A stretch of DNA of 34,175 nucleotides from Ezakiella sp. (lineage in GTDB: Bacteria > Bacillota > Clostridia > Tissierellales > Peptoniphilaceae). This document shows positions 1-7,660 of the stretch, piece after piece. Made by a program: the position numbers and the translations under genes. Each line of letters starts with the position of its first letter. The stretch's first letter is position 1. The notes beneath the pieces were generated by a model. That model was given only the letters and a program-made list of their open reading frames with translations, did not search any database and was not told where the DNA came from. The stretch is from the NCBI GenBank assembly GCA_022766605.1, contig JALEOH010000038.1:1-34175 (forward strand), given 5' to 3'.

Positions 1-1
1 G

Positions 2-850
2 GAGATCATCCCGCCGATATATGACGATATTCGCCTGCTTAGTAAAGACTATTTTGCAAATAATAAAGATGGTAAATTTGCATTATTCAATATGAAAAAT
101 GAAAAGTTGACCGAATATGAATATGACTATTTAAATGCCGATTATTTTGAAAATAACGGAGGCATAATATCCGGATTAAAAGGCGACGAGGCAGTTTTCC
201 TAGATAAAAATGGTGCAACAATTCCATCGCCCAATATAAGCGGGGCAATCGATGCCTATAAAGATAGAGATCTATTTGTAATTGCTGCCAAAGAAGGCCT
301 TTATTATTTCGATAACGATACTTTAGTTTCGTTTTCAGCAAGTCCAACGCCACTCGAAAATCTACTACAAGTTCATACCAAAGAGCATACCAAAGACTAT
401 GTTAAAATCTATGGAAACAATCTTCCGGATATAACCAATGACGTCTTGATGAAGCTGATTGACACTCGTAGTGGCATGAGTAAGCGAGATATAAAATATG
501 AACTAAAAGGCGATATATTATATGTCACAGTCGATGATGGCGACAAATATGAACTGATGGTAAATCTAAGGACGCCAAGTCTTGTAAATTTAGATGATAT
601 ATTTAAAGAAGAAAATAAAGGCGAGATGGAGCTAAGGATAAAAAAGTGGGCAGGCATTGACGATAAGGCCGTACTTGTTGGCTTCGCGCTCGATGATGAG
701 CTTGTATGTTATTTTGTCGATAAGAAAAAACCAGAATATAAGATAGAGCGATTTAACTTTCCTTATGAGAAAATCGAAGAATTTATCAAAATCGAAGACA
801 ATGAATTCTTTAAGGCAAAACAAAACCCAATCATAAATGTCGAGGCATGA
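2..850 (+). CDS. WG-repeat-like protein, 5' end outside window
   Basis: The reading frame is open from base 2, so the 5' end of the gene lies before the window; the first in-frame ATG (92) is internal. The visible 282 residues show diverged WG/KWG-type beta repeats: a P-P-x-Y-D-D-I turn, then NNKDGKFALF, and a second round around DKNGATIPSPN. After about residue 130 the protein becomes a less repetitive alpha/beta region with no motif I recognise. WG-repeat proteins are usually surface or regulatory proteins with no defined enzyme activity, so I give no function. The stop codon lies 1 base before the probable start of rlmD, so the two are probably cotranscribed. The repeat assignment is moderate; the coding call is strong. 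Confidence 0.7.
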   Translation, partial: EIIPPIYDDIRLLSKDYFANNKDGKFALFNMKNEKLTEYEYDYLNADYFENNGGIISGLKGDEAVFLDKNGATIPSPNISGAIDAYKDRDLFVIAAKEGLYYFDNDTLVSFSASPTPLENLLQVHTKEHTKDYVKIYGNNLPDITNDVLMKLIDTRSGMSKRDIKYELKGDILYVTVDDGDKYELMVNLRTPSLVNLDDIFKEENKGEMELRIKKWAGIDDKAVLVGFALDDELVCYFVDKKKPEYKIERFNFPYEKIEEFIKIEDNEFFKAKQNPIINVEA

Positions 851-851
851 T

Positions 852-2201
852 ATGTCAACTCAATCAAATAGCGAGAAAATAAAAAAGGAAAAAGACGATA
901 TAAAAGAAGGCATAGTTTCTAGGCTGTCTTTTAATAAAAAAATAACGATAGAAGCAGATGACAAAGTCTATAATTCCAAAGACGCTCTTCCAGGAGAGAG
1001 AGTTCTATTTAGAAAGAGAAGAAAGTCTGTGGAAATAATCAAGATAAAAAGCTCCCCCTATATTAAAAATATCAACTGCCCTGTACAAGATCGATGCGGA
1101 GGATGTCGCTTTCGCGAGCTGGATTATCTAGATGAATACACGATAAAGGACATGGAGCTAAAGAGGCTTTCTGATGAACTTAATTGTGAATATTTGGGAC
1201 TATATACTCCAACTGCCACCGAGGGATACCGCAATAAGATGGAATATACTTTTGGAGACGAAATAAAGGGAGGCTCTCTCAAGCTTGGTCTTCATGAAAA
1301 AGGCAAATTTCACAATATAATCGAATATGATAATTGTAGACTCGTCCCTAAAAATATGGATAGGATCAAAAAAACCATAAGGGAGTTTGCAGAAAATTCC
1401 GGATACAATTTCTACCATCGCTTTAACAATAGCGGATATTTTCGCCATCTAGTCATCAGGCACAGCCTATATGAGGATAAATATCTATTAAATATAGTTA
1501 CGACCTCAATTGGGGAGCTAGACTTAGATCAATTGATTGCAAAATTAAAAGAAGATAAATTACTTCCTACAATAAAGGGTATCTACCATACCATAAATGA
1601 CGCCGTGAGCGATGCAATAGTGGTGGATAAAATCGAGCTTATCTATGGAGAAGCTGATCTTATTGAAAAGCTAGATGATAAATTATTTCCAATAGGCCCG
1701 CTTTCTTTTTTTCAGACCAATACAATTGCGGCGGATGAGCTTTATAAATATGTGAGAGAAATTGTCGAAGAAGCAGATGAGCTTTGGGATCTATATGCAG
1801 GAAGCGCAATAATAGGAGCGCTTCTCTCCGATAAGGCCAATAAAATTTATTCAGTTGAGATCAATCCTGCAAATATTTTAGATGCAAAAAAAATGCTAGA
1901 ACTAAATGATATAAAAAATGTCACGCCAGTACTTGCAGACTGCAAGGACTTTGTTCTAAAAGAGGATAAAGCGGATTTTATAATAGTCGATCCACCGCGA
2001 ACTGGTCTTCATCCAAAAGTGGTTGATGCAATCAATAACTCCCATGTGGATAAAATAATTTATGTGAGTTGTAATCCAGTAACCGCAGTGTCCAATGTGA
2101 TTATGATGGATAATTATCGGGTATTAAACTTAAAAGGCTTTGATAATTTTAGAGCAACTCTCAATGTTGAAATAGTGTTAATATTAGAGAAAATCAAATA
2201 A
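852..2201 (+). CDS. rlmD: 23S rRNA (uracil-C5)-methyltransferase, RlmD/RumA family
   Basis: Encodes a SAM-dependent RNA m5U methyltransferase of the TrmA/RlmD family that methylates uracils in 23S rRNA. The N-terminal part carries the iron-sulfur cysteines (CPVQDRCGGC, plus a later Cys in YDNC). The C-terminal methyltransferase domain has FFQTN, the SAM-binding segment DLYAGSAIIG, the DPPRTGLHP motif and SCNP, whose Cys (codon 2070-2072) is the expected nucleophile. I choose ATG 852 rather than ATG 837 because GAGG at 842-845 sits 6 bases upstream of 852, whereas the 837 start has no ribosome site. This gives 449 residues, normal for the family. A clear TRAM domain is not obvious but the first 60 residues fit a short one. 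Whether it targets U747 and/or U1939 (RlmCD type) cannot be told from sequence. Confidence 0.92.
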   Translation: MSTQSNSEKIKKEKDDIKEGIVSRLSFNKKITIEADDKVYNSKDALPGERVLFRKRRKSVEIIKIKSSPYIKNINCPVQDRCGGCRFRELDYLDEYTIKDMELKRLSDELNCEYLGLYTPTATEGYRNKMEYTFGDEIKGGSLKLGLHEKGKFHNIIEYDNCRLVPKNMDRIKKTIREFAENSGYNFYHRFNNSGYFRHLVIRHSLYEDKYLLNIVTTSIGELDLDQLIAKLKEDKLLPTIKGIYHTINDAVSDAIVVDKIELIYGEADLIEKLDDKLFPIGPLSFFQTNTIAADELYKYVREIVEEADELWDLYAGSAIIGALLSDKANKIYSVEINPANILDAKKMLELNDIKNVTPVLADCKDFVLKEDKADFIIVDPPRTGLHPKVVDAINNSHVDKIIYVSCNPVTAVSNVIMMDNYRVLNLKGFDNFRATLNVEIVLILEKIK

Positions 2202-2222
2202 AAGTAAAGATTGGAGATTAGA

Positions 2223-3212
2223 ATGAGAAGATTATTAATACTAATGATGGCTCTTATGCTGTCACTAAGTGCATGTAAGAAGAACGATAAGACCGAGTAT
2301 GTCAAAAATGACACGACTCGCGAAGAGGCTAATGCCCCCGAAAAAGATGAAAAGAAAAATGAAGACAAAGAAACTGAAGTCGCTGAAGCAAGCGACAAAG
2401 CTGCAAGCGAAAGCAGTCCTAACTTAAATGACTATTTAAACTCCGTTACCGAAGAGGAAAAAACTCAAGTAATGGATGCATTAAAGCTATTTTCCGCTAA
2501 GGATAGCAAGGCTTTACAAGAACTAGTTGATGAAACCAGCGCTGAGATTGCAACCGAACAAAATCTCGAATATAGCTATGTAATTTTTGACGATGCAGGC
2601 GAGCTTAGTGACTTTGTAGAAATTAGAAAGCAAACGGAAGAGATGCAAGGCGAAGGCGTGCTTACGATGTATATGGGTGCTGTAAATGCAAAGAATTGTG
2701 AAATGCAATTTAGCCTAATCTATAATGAACAAAAAAAGCTACTAAATTACCGTTTCTATCCAATTCAAGATCTTGAAGAAAATAAAAAGACTTATAGCGC
2801 TCAAATTGCAAAAGCCGAAGAGATAATAGCTTTGCTTGAAAGTAAGGATTATGAGGCTGTTAAAAATAGCATGAGCGATAAAATCGAGATGAGCGAAGAA
2901 GAAGAGAAGCAATTCTTCGATCAAGTTGGCTCCATTGTCGAAGGCTCAAGCAATAGAACCAAGCTTGAAGTCGTAGATATGCTAGCTCGTAGCACAGTTC
3001 AAGCTGTTAAAGACCAAGGAGTTGAAGGCAAGCTGATAGATATTACCATAACAGGTATATATGAAACAGGTAGTCCAATCTACTATAATTTCGTATTTAG
3101 TGAAACAAGTGAAATGCTTGGACTAAGAGTAATCCCAGAACAAACTAGTACTCCTGATATGATCGAAGCTCCAACTGAAGGAACTGAAGAAATCAAAGAA
3201 GAGGAAAAATAA
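2223..3212 (+). CDS. lipoprotein with duplicated DUF3887-like domain
   Basis: Predicted exported lipoprotein of 329 residues. It starts MRRLLILMMALMLSLSAC, with lipobox LSAC and mature Cys18. A charged, Glu/Lys-rich linker of about 50 residues follows, then two copies of an alpha/beta domain of about 110 residues that resembles DUF3887 (helix with D-x-x-A-L/V, then a beta sheet ending in YRFYPIQ and in LGLRVIPEQ). The tail is acidic. I choose ATG 2223 because GGAG at 2213-2216 precedes it by 6 bases; the upstream TTG 2211 overlaps that site. The stop TAA shares one base with the sirtuin ATG, so translation is probably coupled. Membrane anchoring on the outer face is likely; ligand and role are unknown. 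Confidence 0.8.
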   Translation: MRRLLILMMALMLSLSACKKNDKTEYVKNDTTREEANAPEKDEKKNEDKETEVAEASDKAASESSPNLNDYLNSVTEEEKTQVMDALKLFSAKDSKALQELVDETSAEIATEQNLEYSYVIFDDAGELSDFVEIRKQTEEMQGEGVLTMYMGAVNAKNCEMQFSLIYNEQKKLLNYRFYPIQDLEENKKTYSAQIAKAEEIIALLESKDYEAVKNSMSDKIEMSEEEEKQFFDQVGSIVEGSSNRTKLEVVDMLARSTVQAVKDQGVEGKLIDITITGIYETGSPIYYNFVFSETSEMLGLRVIPEQTSTPDMIEAPTEGTEEIKEEEK

Positions 3213-3949
3213 TGAACAAGATAGAAGAGCTCGCAAAGAGAATAGATAAGAGCAATAATATAGTCTTCTTTGGAGGTGCGGGGGTGTCGACTGAAAGTGG
3301 CATTCCCGACTTTAGAGGAGCAAGCGGAGTTTACAATGAAAAGCTAAATACAAATATTAGCCCAGAAGAGATTGTAAGCTCCGATTATTTTTATCAATTC
3401 CCAGAGGAGTTCTTCTCTTTTTATAGAGAGAAGCTCCTCTACCCACAAGCTAAGCCCAATTCGTGCCACAAAGCGCTTGCTCGCCTCGAGGAGATGGGCA
3501 AGTTAAAAGCTATAATCACCCAAAACATCGACGACCTTCATCAACAAGCGGGAAGTAAGGTCGTCTACCAGCTTCATGGAACCGTAATGAAAAATCATTG
3601 CTTAAAATGCAATAAATTCTATAACCTAGAGGATATATTAAATATGGATAATGTCCCCACTTGTAGCTGTGGTGGTATAATAAAGCCAGATGTAGTCTTA
3701 TATGGTGAAAGCCTTGATGAAGATACAATGGTAAAATCAATCGAAGCCATTGCGCACGCCGATCTATTAATAGTAGGTGGCACTAGCCTTGTCGTATATC
3801 CTGCCGCCAGTTTTATCAACTATTTTAGAGGTAGCACCATGGCACTTATCAATCTCACAAAGACCAATTATGATAGCAATGCCGACATAGTAATAAATGA
3901 TAAGATAGGCAAAGTATTTAATGAAATCATGAAATATCTCGAGCAATAA
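3212..3949 (+). CDS. cobB: Sir2-family NAD-dependent protein deacylase
   Basis: A sirtuin of 245 residues, the normal size for bacterial CobB/SrtN. It uses NAD+ to remove acyl groups from protein lysines in the cytoplasm. Visible motifs in order: GAGVSTESGIPDFRG (residues 23-36) for NAD binding, ITQNIDDLH (102-110), catalytic His122 in QLHG, the zinc cysteines C130-x2-C133 and C151-x-C153, then the GGTSLVVYPA motif. All catalytic elements are intact. Its start overlaps the preceding lipoprotein stop (TAATG). Acyl specificity cannot be read from the sequence; I do not see a clear Ala-x-x-Tyr-x-x-Arg desuccinylase signature. No obvious terminator follows before the next promoter at 3977. Confidence 0.95.
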   Translation: MNKIEELAKRIDKSNNIVFFGGAGVSTESGIPDFRGASGVYNEKLNTNISPEEIVSSDYFYQFPEEFFSFYREKLLYPQAKPNSCHKALARLEEMGKLKAIITQNIDDLHQQAGSKVVYQLHGTVMKNHCLKCNKFYNLEDILNMDNVPTCSCGGIIKPDVVLYGESLDEDTMVKSIEAIAHADLLIVGGTSLVVYPAASFINYFRGSTMALINLTKTNYDSNADIVINDKIGKVFNEIMKYLEQ

Positions 3950-3976
3950 TTTATGGTAAATAAATTTTACAAAAAC

Positions 3977-4005
3977 TTGCATTTTAGCTTAATATTTGCT
4001 ATAAT
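3977..4005 (+). promoter_or_regulatory. sigma-A-type promoter of stalk-domain gene
   Basis: TTGCAT (3977-3982), exactly 17 bases, then a perfect TATAAT (4000-4005). Transcription would start near 4011-4013, leaving a leader of about 80 bases before the ATG at 4091. The match is strong enough to make this an independent transcription unit. Confidence 0.8.
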
Positions 4006-4011
4006 TTAGTG

Positions 4012-4086
4012 CAAGAGCAAAAGCTCGGGCTAGGTGGAGCCTAACCACTAGGGGGAAACCCCACTCATTTCATTATTTTAAGGAGG
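4012..4086 (+). ncRNA. structured 5' leader with three consecutive hairpins
   Basis: Between the promoter and the ribosome site AAGGAGG (about 4080-4086) the transcript can fold into three adjacent hairpins. They are GAGC-AAAA-GCTC (4015-4026), a CTAG/CTAG plus TGG/CCA stem with one bulged G (4030-4051, loop 4038-4044), and GGGG-GAAA-CCCC (4051-4062) with a GNRA tetraloop. This GC-rich patch stands out in the AT-rich surroundings. I compared it by eye with c-di-GMP-I, TPP, preQ1, fluoride, guanidine and THF riboswitch consensus features and none fits. It may be an mRNA stabiliser, an attenuator-like leader or an unknown cis-regulatory RNA. Confidence 0.45.
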
Positions 4087-4090
4087 CAAC

Positions 4091-4903
4091 ATGAAAAGAG
4101 CAATTATTTTATTACTAGCATTTATGCTAAGCTTTGGTACTGTGCTTAATGCAGCACCAAAAGAAGGACAAAAGTCTTTCCAAGAATTCAATCTCGATGG
4201 AGAAAAACTAGAACCAAATAGCATTCTAGTAGAAGGAACAAACTACCTACAACTTCGTGAAATGGCAGAACTACTAAAGAATTCCAATGTAAAATTCACA
4301 GTTGATTGGAATAGCGATGAAAAGGTTGTAGAAATCACAACCAGCATCAGCGAAGAAAACAAAGCAGAAGCTAAGCCTGAAGAAAAGACTGAAGAAGTTA
4401 AGGAAGAAGTTAAAGAAGAAGCTAAGCCTGAAGAAAAGAAAGAAGAAGTAAAGGAAGAAGCTAAGCCTGAAGAAAAGAAAGAAGAAGTAAAGGAAGAAGC
4501 TAAGCCTGAAGAAAAAACTGAAGAAGTAAAGGAAGAAGCTAAAGCTGAAGAAAAGAAAGAAGAAGTAAAGGAAGAAGCTAAAGCTGAAGAAAAGGCTGAA
4601 GAAGTTAAAAAGGAAGAGCTTCCTGAAAAAATGCAAGTTGAATTAACAACTATGAAAGTTGCAATCAACGGCGAAGTTAAAGAAGTAGAAGCTGTACTAT
4701 TTGAAGGTCGTTACTATGTAAGACTAAGAACACTTGGTGAATTAGTTGGATTTACTGTTCAATACAACAACGAAACCAAGGCTGTTTCTATTATTACAAA
4801 GCCAGTAGAAGCTATTGAAGAATCAAAAGAAAATACTGAAGAAGTAAAAGAAGAAGAAAAAACTGAAGAAAAGAAAGAAGAAAAGAAGGAAGAAGCAAAA
4901 TAA
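4091..4903 (+). CDS. secreted copper-amine-oxidase-type stalk-domain protein with E/K repeats
   Basis: A 270-residue exported protein. A signal peptide (residues 1 to about 22, KRAI then a hydrophobic core, cleavage near LNAAP) precedes two half-size stalk domains of the copper amine oxidase N-terminal family. The first is residues ~25-93, with VEGTNYLQLREMAELL; the second ~185-240, with FEGRYYVRLRTLGELVGF. This family is structural in Gram-positives; no copper-enzyme domain is present. The halves are separated by about 90 residues built almost only of E, K, A, V, P and T in 13-residue repeats, and the C-terminus is a second E/K-rich tail. No LPXTG or membrane anchor is seen, so it is probably secreted or wall-associated by charge. 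It has its own promoter, leader and terminator, which suggests high expression. Confidence 0.85.
   Translation: MKRAIILLLAFMLSFGTVLNAAPKEGQKSFQEFNLDGEKLEPNSILVEGTNYLQLREMAELLKNSNVKFTVDWNSDEKVVEITTSISEENKAEAKPEEKTEEVKEEVKEEAKPEEKKEEVKEEAKPEEKKEEVKEEAKPEEKTEEVKEEAKAEEKKEEVKEEAKAEEKAEEVKKEELPEKMQVELTTMKVAINGEVKEVEAVLFEGRYYVRLRTLGELVGFTVQYNNETKAVSIITKPVEAIEESKENTEEVKEEEKTEEKKEEKKEEAK
4370..4615 (+). repeat. 39-bp in-frame tandem repeats coding A-K-P-E-E-K repeats
   Basis: Six near-identical units of about 39 bp code for AKPEEKxEEVKEE, where x is T or K. The first unit has an extra VKEE. The last two carry AKAEEK instead of AKPEEK, and the final unit is the most diverged. The units are so alike at DNA level that copy number could change by slippage or recombination without shifting the frame. 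The repeats lie between the two stalk domains and probably form an extended charged helix or spacer. Confidence 0.85.
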
Positions 4904-4919
4904 GCTCAACTTTTTAAAA

Positions 4920-4942
4920 GCCCGCTCACGCGGGCCTTTTTT
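4920..4942 (+). terminator. intrinsic terminator after stalk-domain gene
   Basis: GCCCGC (4920-4925), loop TCAC, GCGGGC (4930-4935), then CTTTTTT. A 6-bp all-GC stem with a T run is a strong rho-independent terminator 17 bases after the stop codon. Confidence 0.92.
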
Positions 4943-5131
4943 ATACATAACAAGAATAGAACTATCGCTTGTGTTGATATAATATCTAGAGAACTTTTTC
5001 ATTATGAGCTTTCTCAAAAAAGAAATAATGAAATAAAATTGCTAGGAGTTAATATATTCAAACTGTTTTTCGATGATTATGGTGTGAATACAATAGTATA
5101 TAATAGAGGAAAAATTGTTAGATGCCAATAA
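4943..5131 (+). pseudogene. possible remnant of an unrecognised gene (no start codon)
   Basis: The 309-bp gap between the stalk protein and the DUF438 protein holds the terminator, then a frame that stays open for 62 codons and ends at TAA 5129-5131 without any ATG or GTG start. The translation looks protein-like: IACVDIISRELFHYELSQ, then IKLLGVNIFKLFFDDYG, ending RGKIVRCQ. I do not recognise the family. It is either the C-terminal scrap of a deleted gene or a chance open frame; in DNA this AT-rich a chance open run of 62 codons is uncommon but possible. The last 80 bases before the next gene hold no clear promoter. Confidence 0.3.
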
Positions 5132-5212
5132 GTTCAATATATTTTTAAACCCTAATTAGCTCCGCCTAACTTTGGGTATATATCTATTAGAAATTTTTAT
5201 ATGAGGTGAAAT

Positions 5213-6598
5213 ATGAATAAAATAATAGATTTAAATAAGCCTGTTGCGGATTTGGTTAAAGAGAATCCTGAACTTATCGATGTTCTAAGCGAGATGGGCT
5301 TTACAGAGCTAAAAAATAAGATGATGCTTGCTTCGGTAGGTAAAGTTATGACGCTTACAAGAGGAGCTGCTGTTAAAAAGCTAGATATCAATGAGATTAA
5401 AAAGTCTTTAAAGGACAAGGGCTATATTATAAAGGAATATGATATCGCTCCTGATGCAAAAAAGAGGGTGGATAGTTTAAAAAATTATATTCATAGGCTA
5501 AATTCTGGTGAGGCTTTGGATAGTGTTCGCGAAGATTTTAAAAGCGAATTTAAGGATGTCAATGCAAGTGAAATCATGCATGCTGAGCAGGAGATGATGC
5601 TTGAGGGCATGCCTATTCGTGAAGTGCAAAAACTATGTGATGTGCATTCGGCACTATTTCATGGTACACTTGATAATAAGCTCGAAAATAATTTAAAAAA
5701 TAGCGAAATAATTGGCCACCCTGTAAGGGCTTTTCACTTGGAAAATATGGCGATACTTGAAATTCTTGCAAAGACCAAACTTTTGATTTCAGAAAAAAGA
5801 GCAAGTGAAATCGACATCGACCTATTGCGTGAGATTCCCGTGCATTATGCAAAAAAAGGCGATCTCTTATATCCACTACTAAAGGTCAAATACAATCAAA
5901 ATGGACCGTCAGATGTCATGTGGGGAGTGGACGATGAGATTAGAGATGAATTTAAGGCTTTAAAATATATTGAAGTTCGCGATGATAAATGGCTTGATAG
6001 ACTAAGTGCTGCTGTAAATAGGGCAGAGGAGATGGTCTTTAAAGAGGAGAATATCTTGCTTCCTCTTTGTGAGAATCATTTTACAGAGGAAGAGTGGATC
6101 GAGATATATATCGAATCTAAGGAATATAAAAATGAACTTGCAGCAATGGAAGAGTTTCCTGGTGCTGAGAATCGAAATAAAAAAGCTCCAAGCTTTAACG
6201 AGGAATATATAGTATTGCCCTCTGGCAAATTTACTCCATATGAGCTTGATGCCATGCTAAATACCATGCCATATGAGCTAACCTTTGTCGATAGACATGA
6301 TATAAATTCCTATTTTAATGACAATGACGAAGAAAAACTATTTAAAAGGCCTATGATGGCTCTTGGTCGCGATGTCTATTCATGCCATCCTGCGAAGATC
6401 GAGCCAATGGTGCGTTCGATTATAAATGACTTTAAAGCTGGCAAAAAAGATGAAGTAAAGGTCTGGATGACCAAAAAAGACGAGCCCTGCCTTGTATTAT
6501 ATATGGCGGTAAGAGATAGCGATAAAAATTATCTTGGCACTCTTGAAATCGTCCAACACATGGGCTTTGCTCGCGATTATTTCTCAAAAAATAAATAA
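5213..6598 (+). CDS. DUF1858-DUF438-hemerythrin-PAS protein
   Basis: A four-part soluble protein of 461 residues. Residues ~1-70 are a DUF1858-like domain (IIDLNKPVADLVKENPELIDVL). Residues ~88-150 are DUF438, with the typical PIREVQKLCDVHSALFHG. Residues ~168-320 are hemerythrin-like (HHE), with His/Glu candidates for a di-iron site in HPVRAFHLEN, VHYAKKGDLLYPLL and ENILLPLCENHF. Residues ~345-455 form a PAS-like domain of the DUF438-associated type. Such proteins occur in anaerobes and are thought to sense or handle O2, NO or redox state; the function here is inferred. AGGTGA lies just before ATG 5213. The gene is monocistronic with a terminator behind it. Confidence 0.85.
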   Translation: MNKIIDLNKPVADLVKENPELIDVLSEMGFTELKNKMMLASVGKVMTLTRGAAVKKLDINEIKKSLKDKGYIIKEYDIAPDAKKRVDSLKNYIHRLNSGEALDSVREDFKSEFKDVNASEIMHAEQEMMLEGMPIREVQKLCDVHSALFHGTLDNKLENNLKNSEIIGHPVRAFHLENMAILEILAKTKLLISEKRASEIDIDLLREIPVHYAKKGDLLYPLLKVKYNQNGPSDVMWGVDDEIRDEFKALKYIEVRDDKWLDRLSAAVNRAEEMVFKEENILLPLCENHFTEEEWIEIYIESKEYKNELAAMEEFPGAENRNKKAPSFNEEYIVLPSGKFTPYELDAMLNTMPYELTFVDRHDINSYFNDNDEEKLFKRPMMALGRDVYSCHPAKIEPMVRSIINDFKAGKKDEVKVWMTKKDEPCLVLYMAVRDSDKNYLGTLEIVQHMGFARDYFSKNK

Positions 6599-6609
6599 GT
6601 AATTCATTT

Positions 6610-6637
6610 ATCCAGATAGAAATATCTGGATTTTTTT
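6610..6637 (+). terminator. intrinsic terminator after DUF438 gene
   Basis: ATCCAGATA (6610-6618), loop GAAA, TATCTGGAT (6623-6631), then a run of T to 6637. A 9-bp perfect stem with a GAAA tetraloop, 12 bases after the stop. Confidence 0.9.
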
Positions 6638-6664
6638 ATGCTAAAAATAAATTGTTTAAAATGA

Positions 6665-7126
6665 CTATAATATATCCATCAGCATAAATAAAAATGCAAA
6701 GGAATTTGTAATTGAGTAAGCCACTTCTCGTTTATTTTTAAGATATATAGCAAAGAGCGTTTGCAAGTGGAATATAGTATATTATACTGGGCCAATTTAG
6801 TATATTTGTAATATCAACATGCATGGCTGAAAACGCAATAATAGAGAATAGGCTCATTATAGTAATGCTCTTTTTATTGGTCCAGGCGATAAAGGATTCG
6901 CGAAATACCAGCTCTTCAATTATTGGCGCAAAGACCGTCATCATTATAAAGGTCAAGATTAGTGGTAGAAATTCTACCTATCTTTTATATTCTCGTTATT
7001 TTGTGGAATTATATCGACATTAAAAATGCCAAGTAAGCTTGTTAAAAGAACGGTTATAATATATGCTACTACACAACTGGCAATACAATATCTTTTAAGA
7101 TAAGATATTGATAAAATTAATTTGCT
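6665..7126 (-). pseudogene. CPBP-family intramembrane metalloprotease, frameshifted
   Basis: Reading leftward, three pieces in different frames join into one CPBP (CAAX protease/bacteriocin-processing) protein. Piece 1 (about 7126 to 6974) gives a membrane segment, YIITVLLTSLLGIFNV, and ends in NNENIKDR-stop. Piece 2 (about 6983 to 6738) begins VEFLPLILTFIMM and contains the first two active-site motifs, EELVFR and FSAMH. It ends in PLANALCYIS-stop. Piece 3 continues the family pattern in another frame (IYLKNKREVAYSITN, then FAFLFMLM) to the stop at 6667-6665. The third motif normally has H-x-x-x-N; here the aligned residues are N and F. No start codon with a ribosome site is seen. Two frameshifts plus a lost active-site His make an inactive relic likely. 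It sits directly downstream of the chromate transporter pair. Confidence 0.75.
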
Positions 7127-7135
7127 CTTTTAATT

Positions 7136-7660
7136 CTATCTCAAACTCTTTGAAAAATAACCAATTACTCCTACTATCAATAGTATTAATATCGGGTGGA
7201 TTTTTAGTACTGCTGTTAATATTAAGGTTGCTATTATTAAAATTATGCCAATATAGCTTTTTTGATAATTTTTAAATAAATTTAAAAATGAGCCCACTAT
7301 TAGCGCGAGTACTGCAGGCTTTGTGCCTTGCATGAATTTATCGACAAGAGGATTATGGCGAATTTTGGCAAATATATTGGATAAAAAGAGTATTATTAAG
7401 AAACTTGGCAATATAACTCCAATAAAAGCTGCCATTACTGCTATATATCCTCCAATTTTCTTTGCAACTACTATTGATAGATTAATTGCTAAAGCTCCTG
7501 GTGCGGATTGAGCAAGTACTAGAGAATCCATAAAATCTTTTTCTTCTATCATTTTATATTTCATCAATTCCTTTTTCATTACAAGTATCATCCCATATCC
7601 TCCTCCAAAGCTTATCAAGCCTATTTTAAAGAAGATTAAAAATATTTTAATTATATTCAT
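7136..7660 (-). CDS. chrA: chromate transporter family protein, second half-size subunit
   Basis: A 174-residue membrane protein of the CHR (chromate ion transporter) family, half-size form. The family signature is near the N-terminus (LISFGGGYGMILVMKKEL), followed by SLVLAQSAPGALAINLS and IGGYIAVMAAFIGVILPS. There are five to six predicted membrane helices. Short CHR proteins work as pairs of homologous subunits with opposite topology, and here the partner is immediately upstream with a 4-base ATGA overlap. Despite the family name, the physiological substrate in anaerobic Firmicutes is not established; sulfate-like oxyanions are possible. There is no terminator before the CPBP relic. Confidence 0.85.
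   Translation of the reverse strand: MNIIKIFLIFFKIGLISFGGGYGMILVMKKELMKYKMIEEKDFMDSLVLAQSAPGALAINLSIVVAKKIGGYIAVMAAFIGVILPSFLIILFLSNIFAKIRHNPLVDKFMQGTKPAVLALIVGSFLNLFKNYQKSYIGIILIIATLILTAVLKIHPILILLIVGVIGYFSKSLR

Noticed and set aside
4012..4086. Assignment of the leader to a known riboswitch class
   Set aside because: Conserved core bases of c-di-GMP, TPP, preQ1, fluoride, guanidine and THF classes are absent by eye.
4370..4615. Regular repeats that could suggest a CRISPR array
   Set aside because: The units are directly adjacent with no unique spacers and stay in frame within an exported protein.
4243..4668. Two long minus-strand frames of 120 and 141 residues
   Set aside because: They are antisense shadows of the E/K repeat region, composed almost only of S/F/L; no ribosome site.
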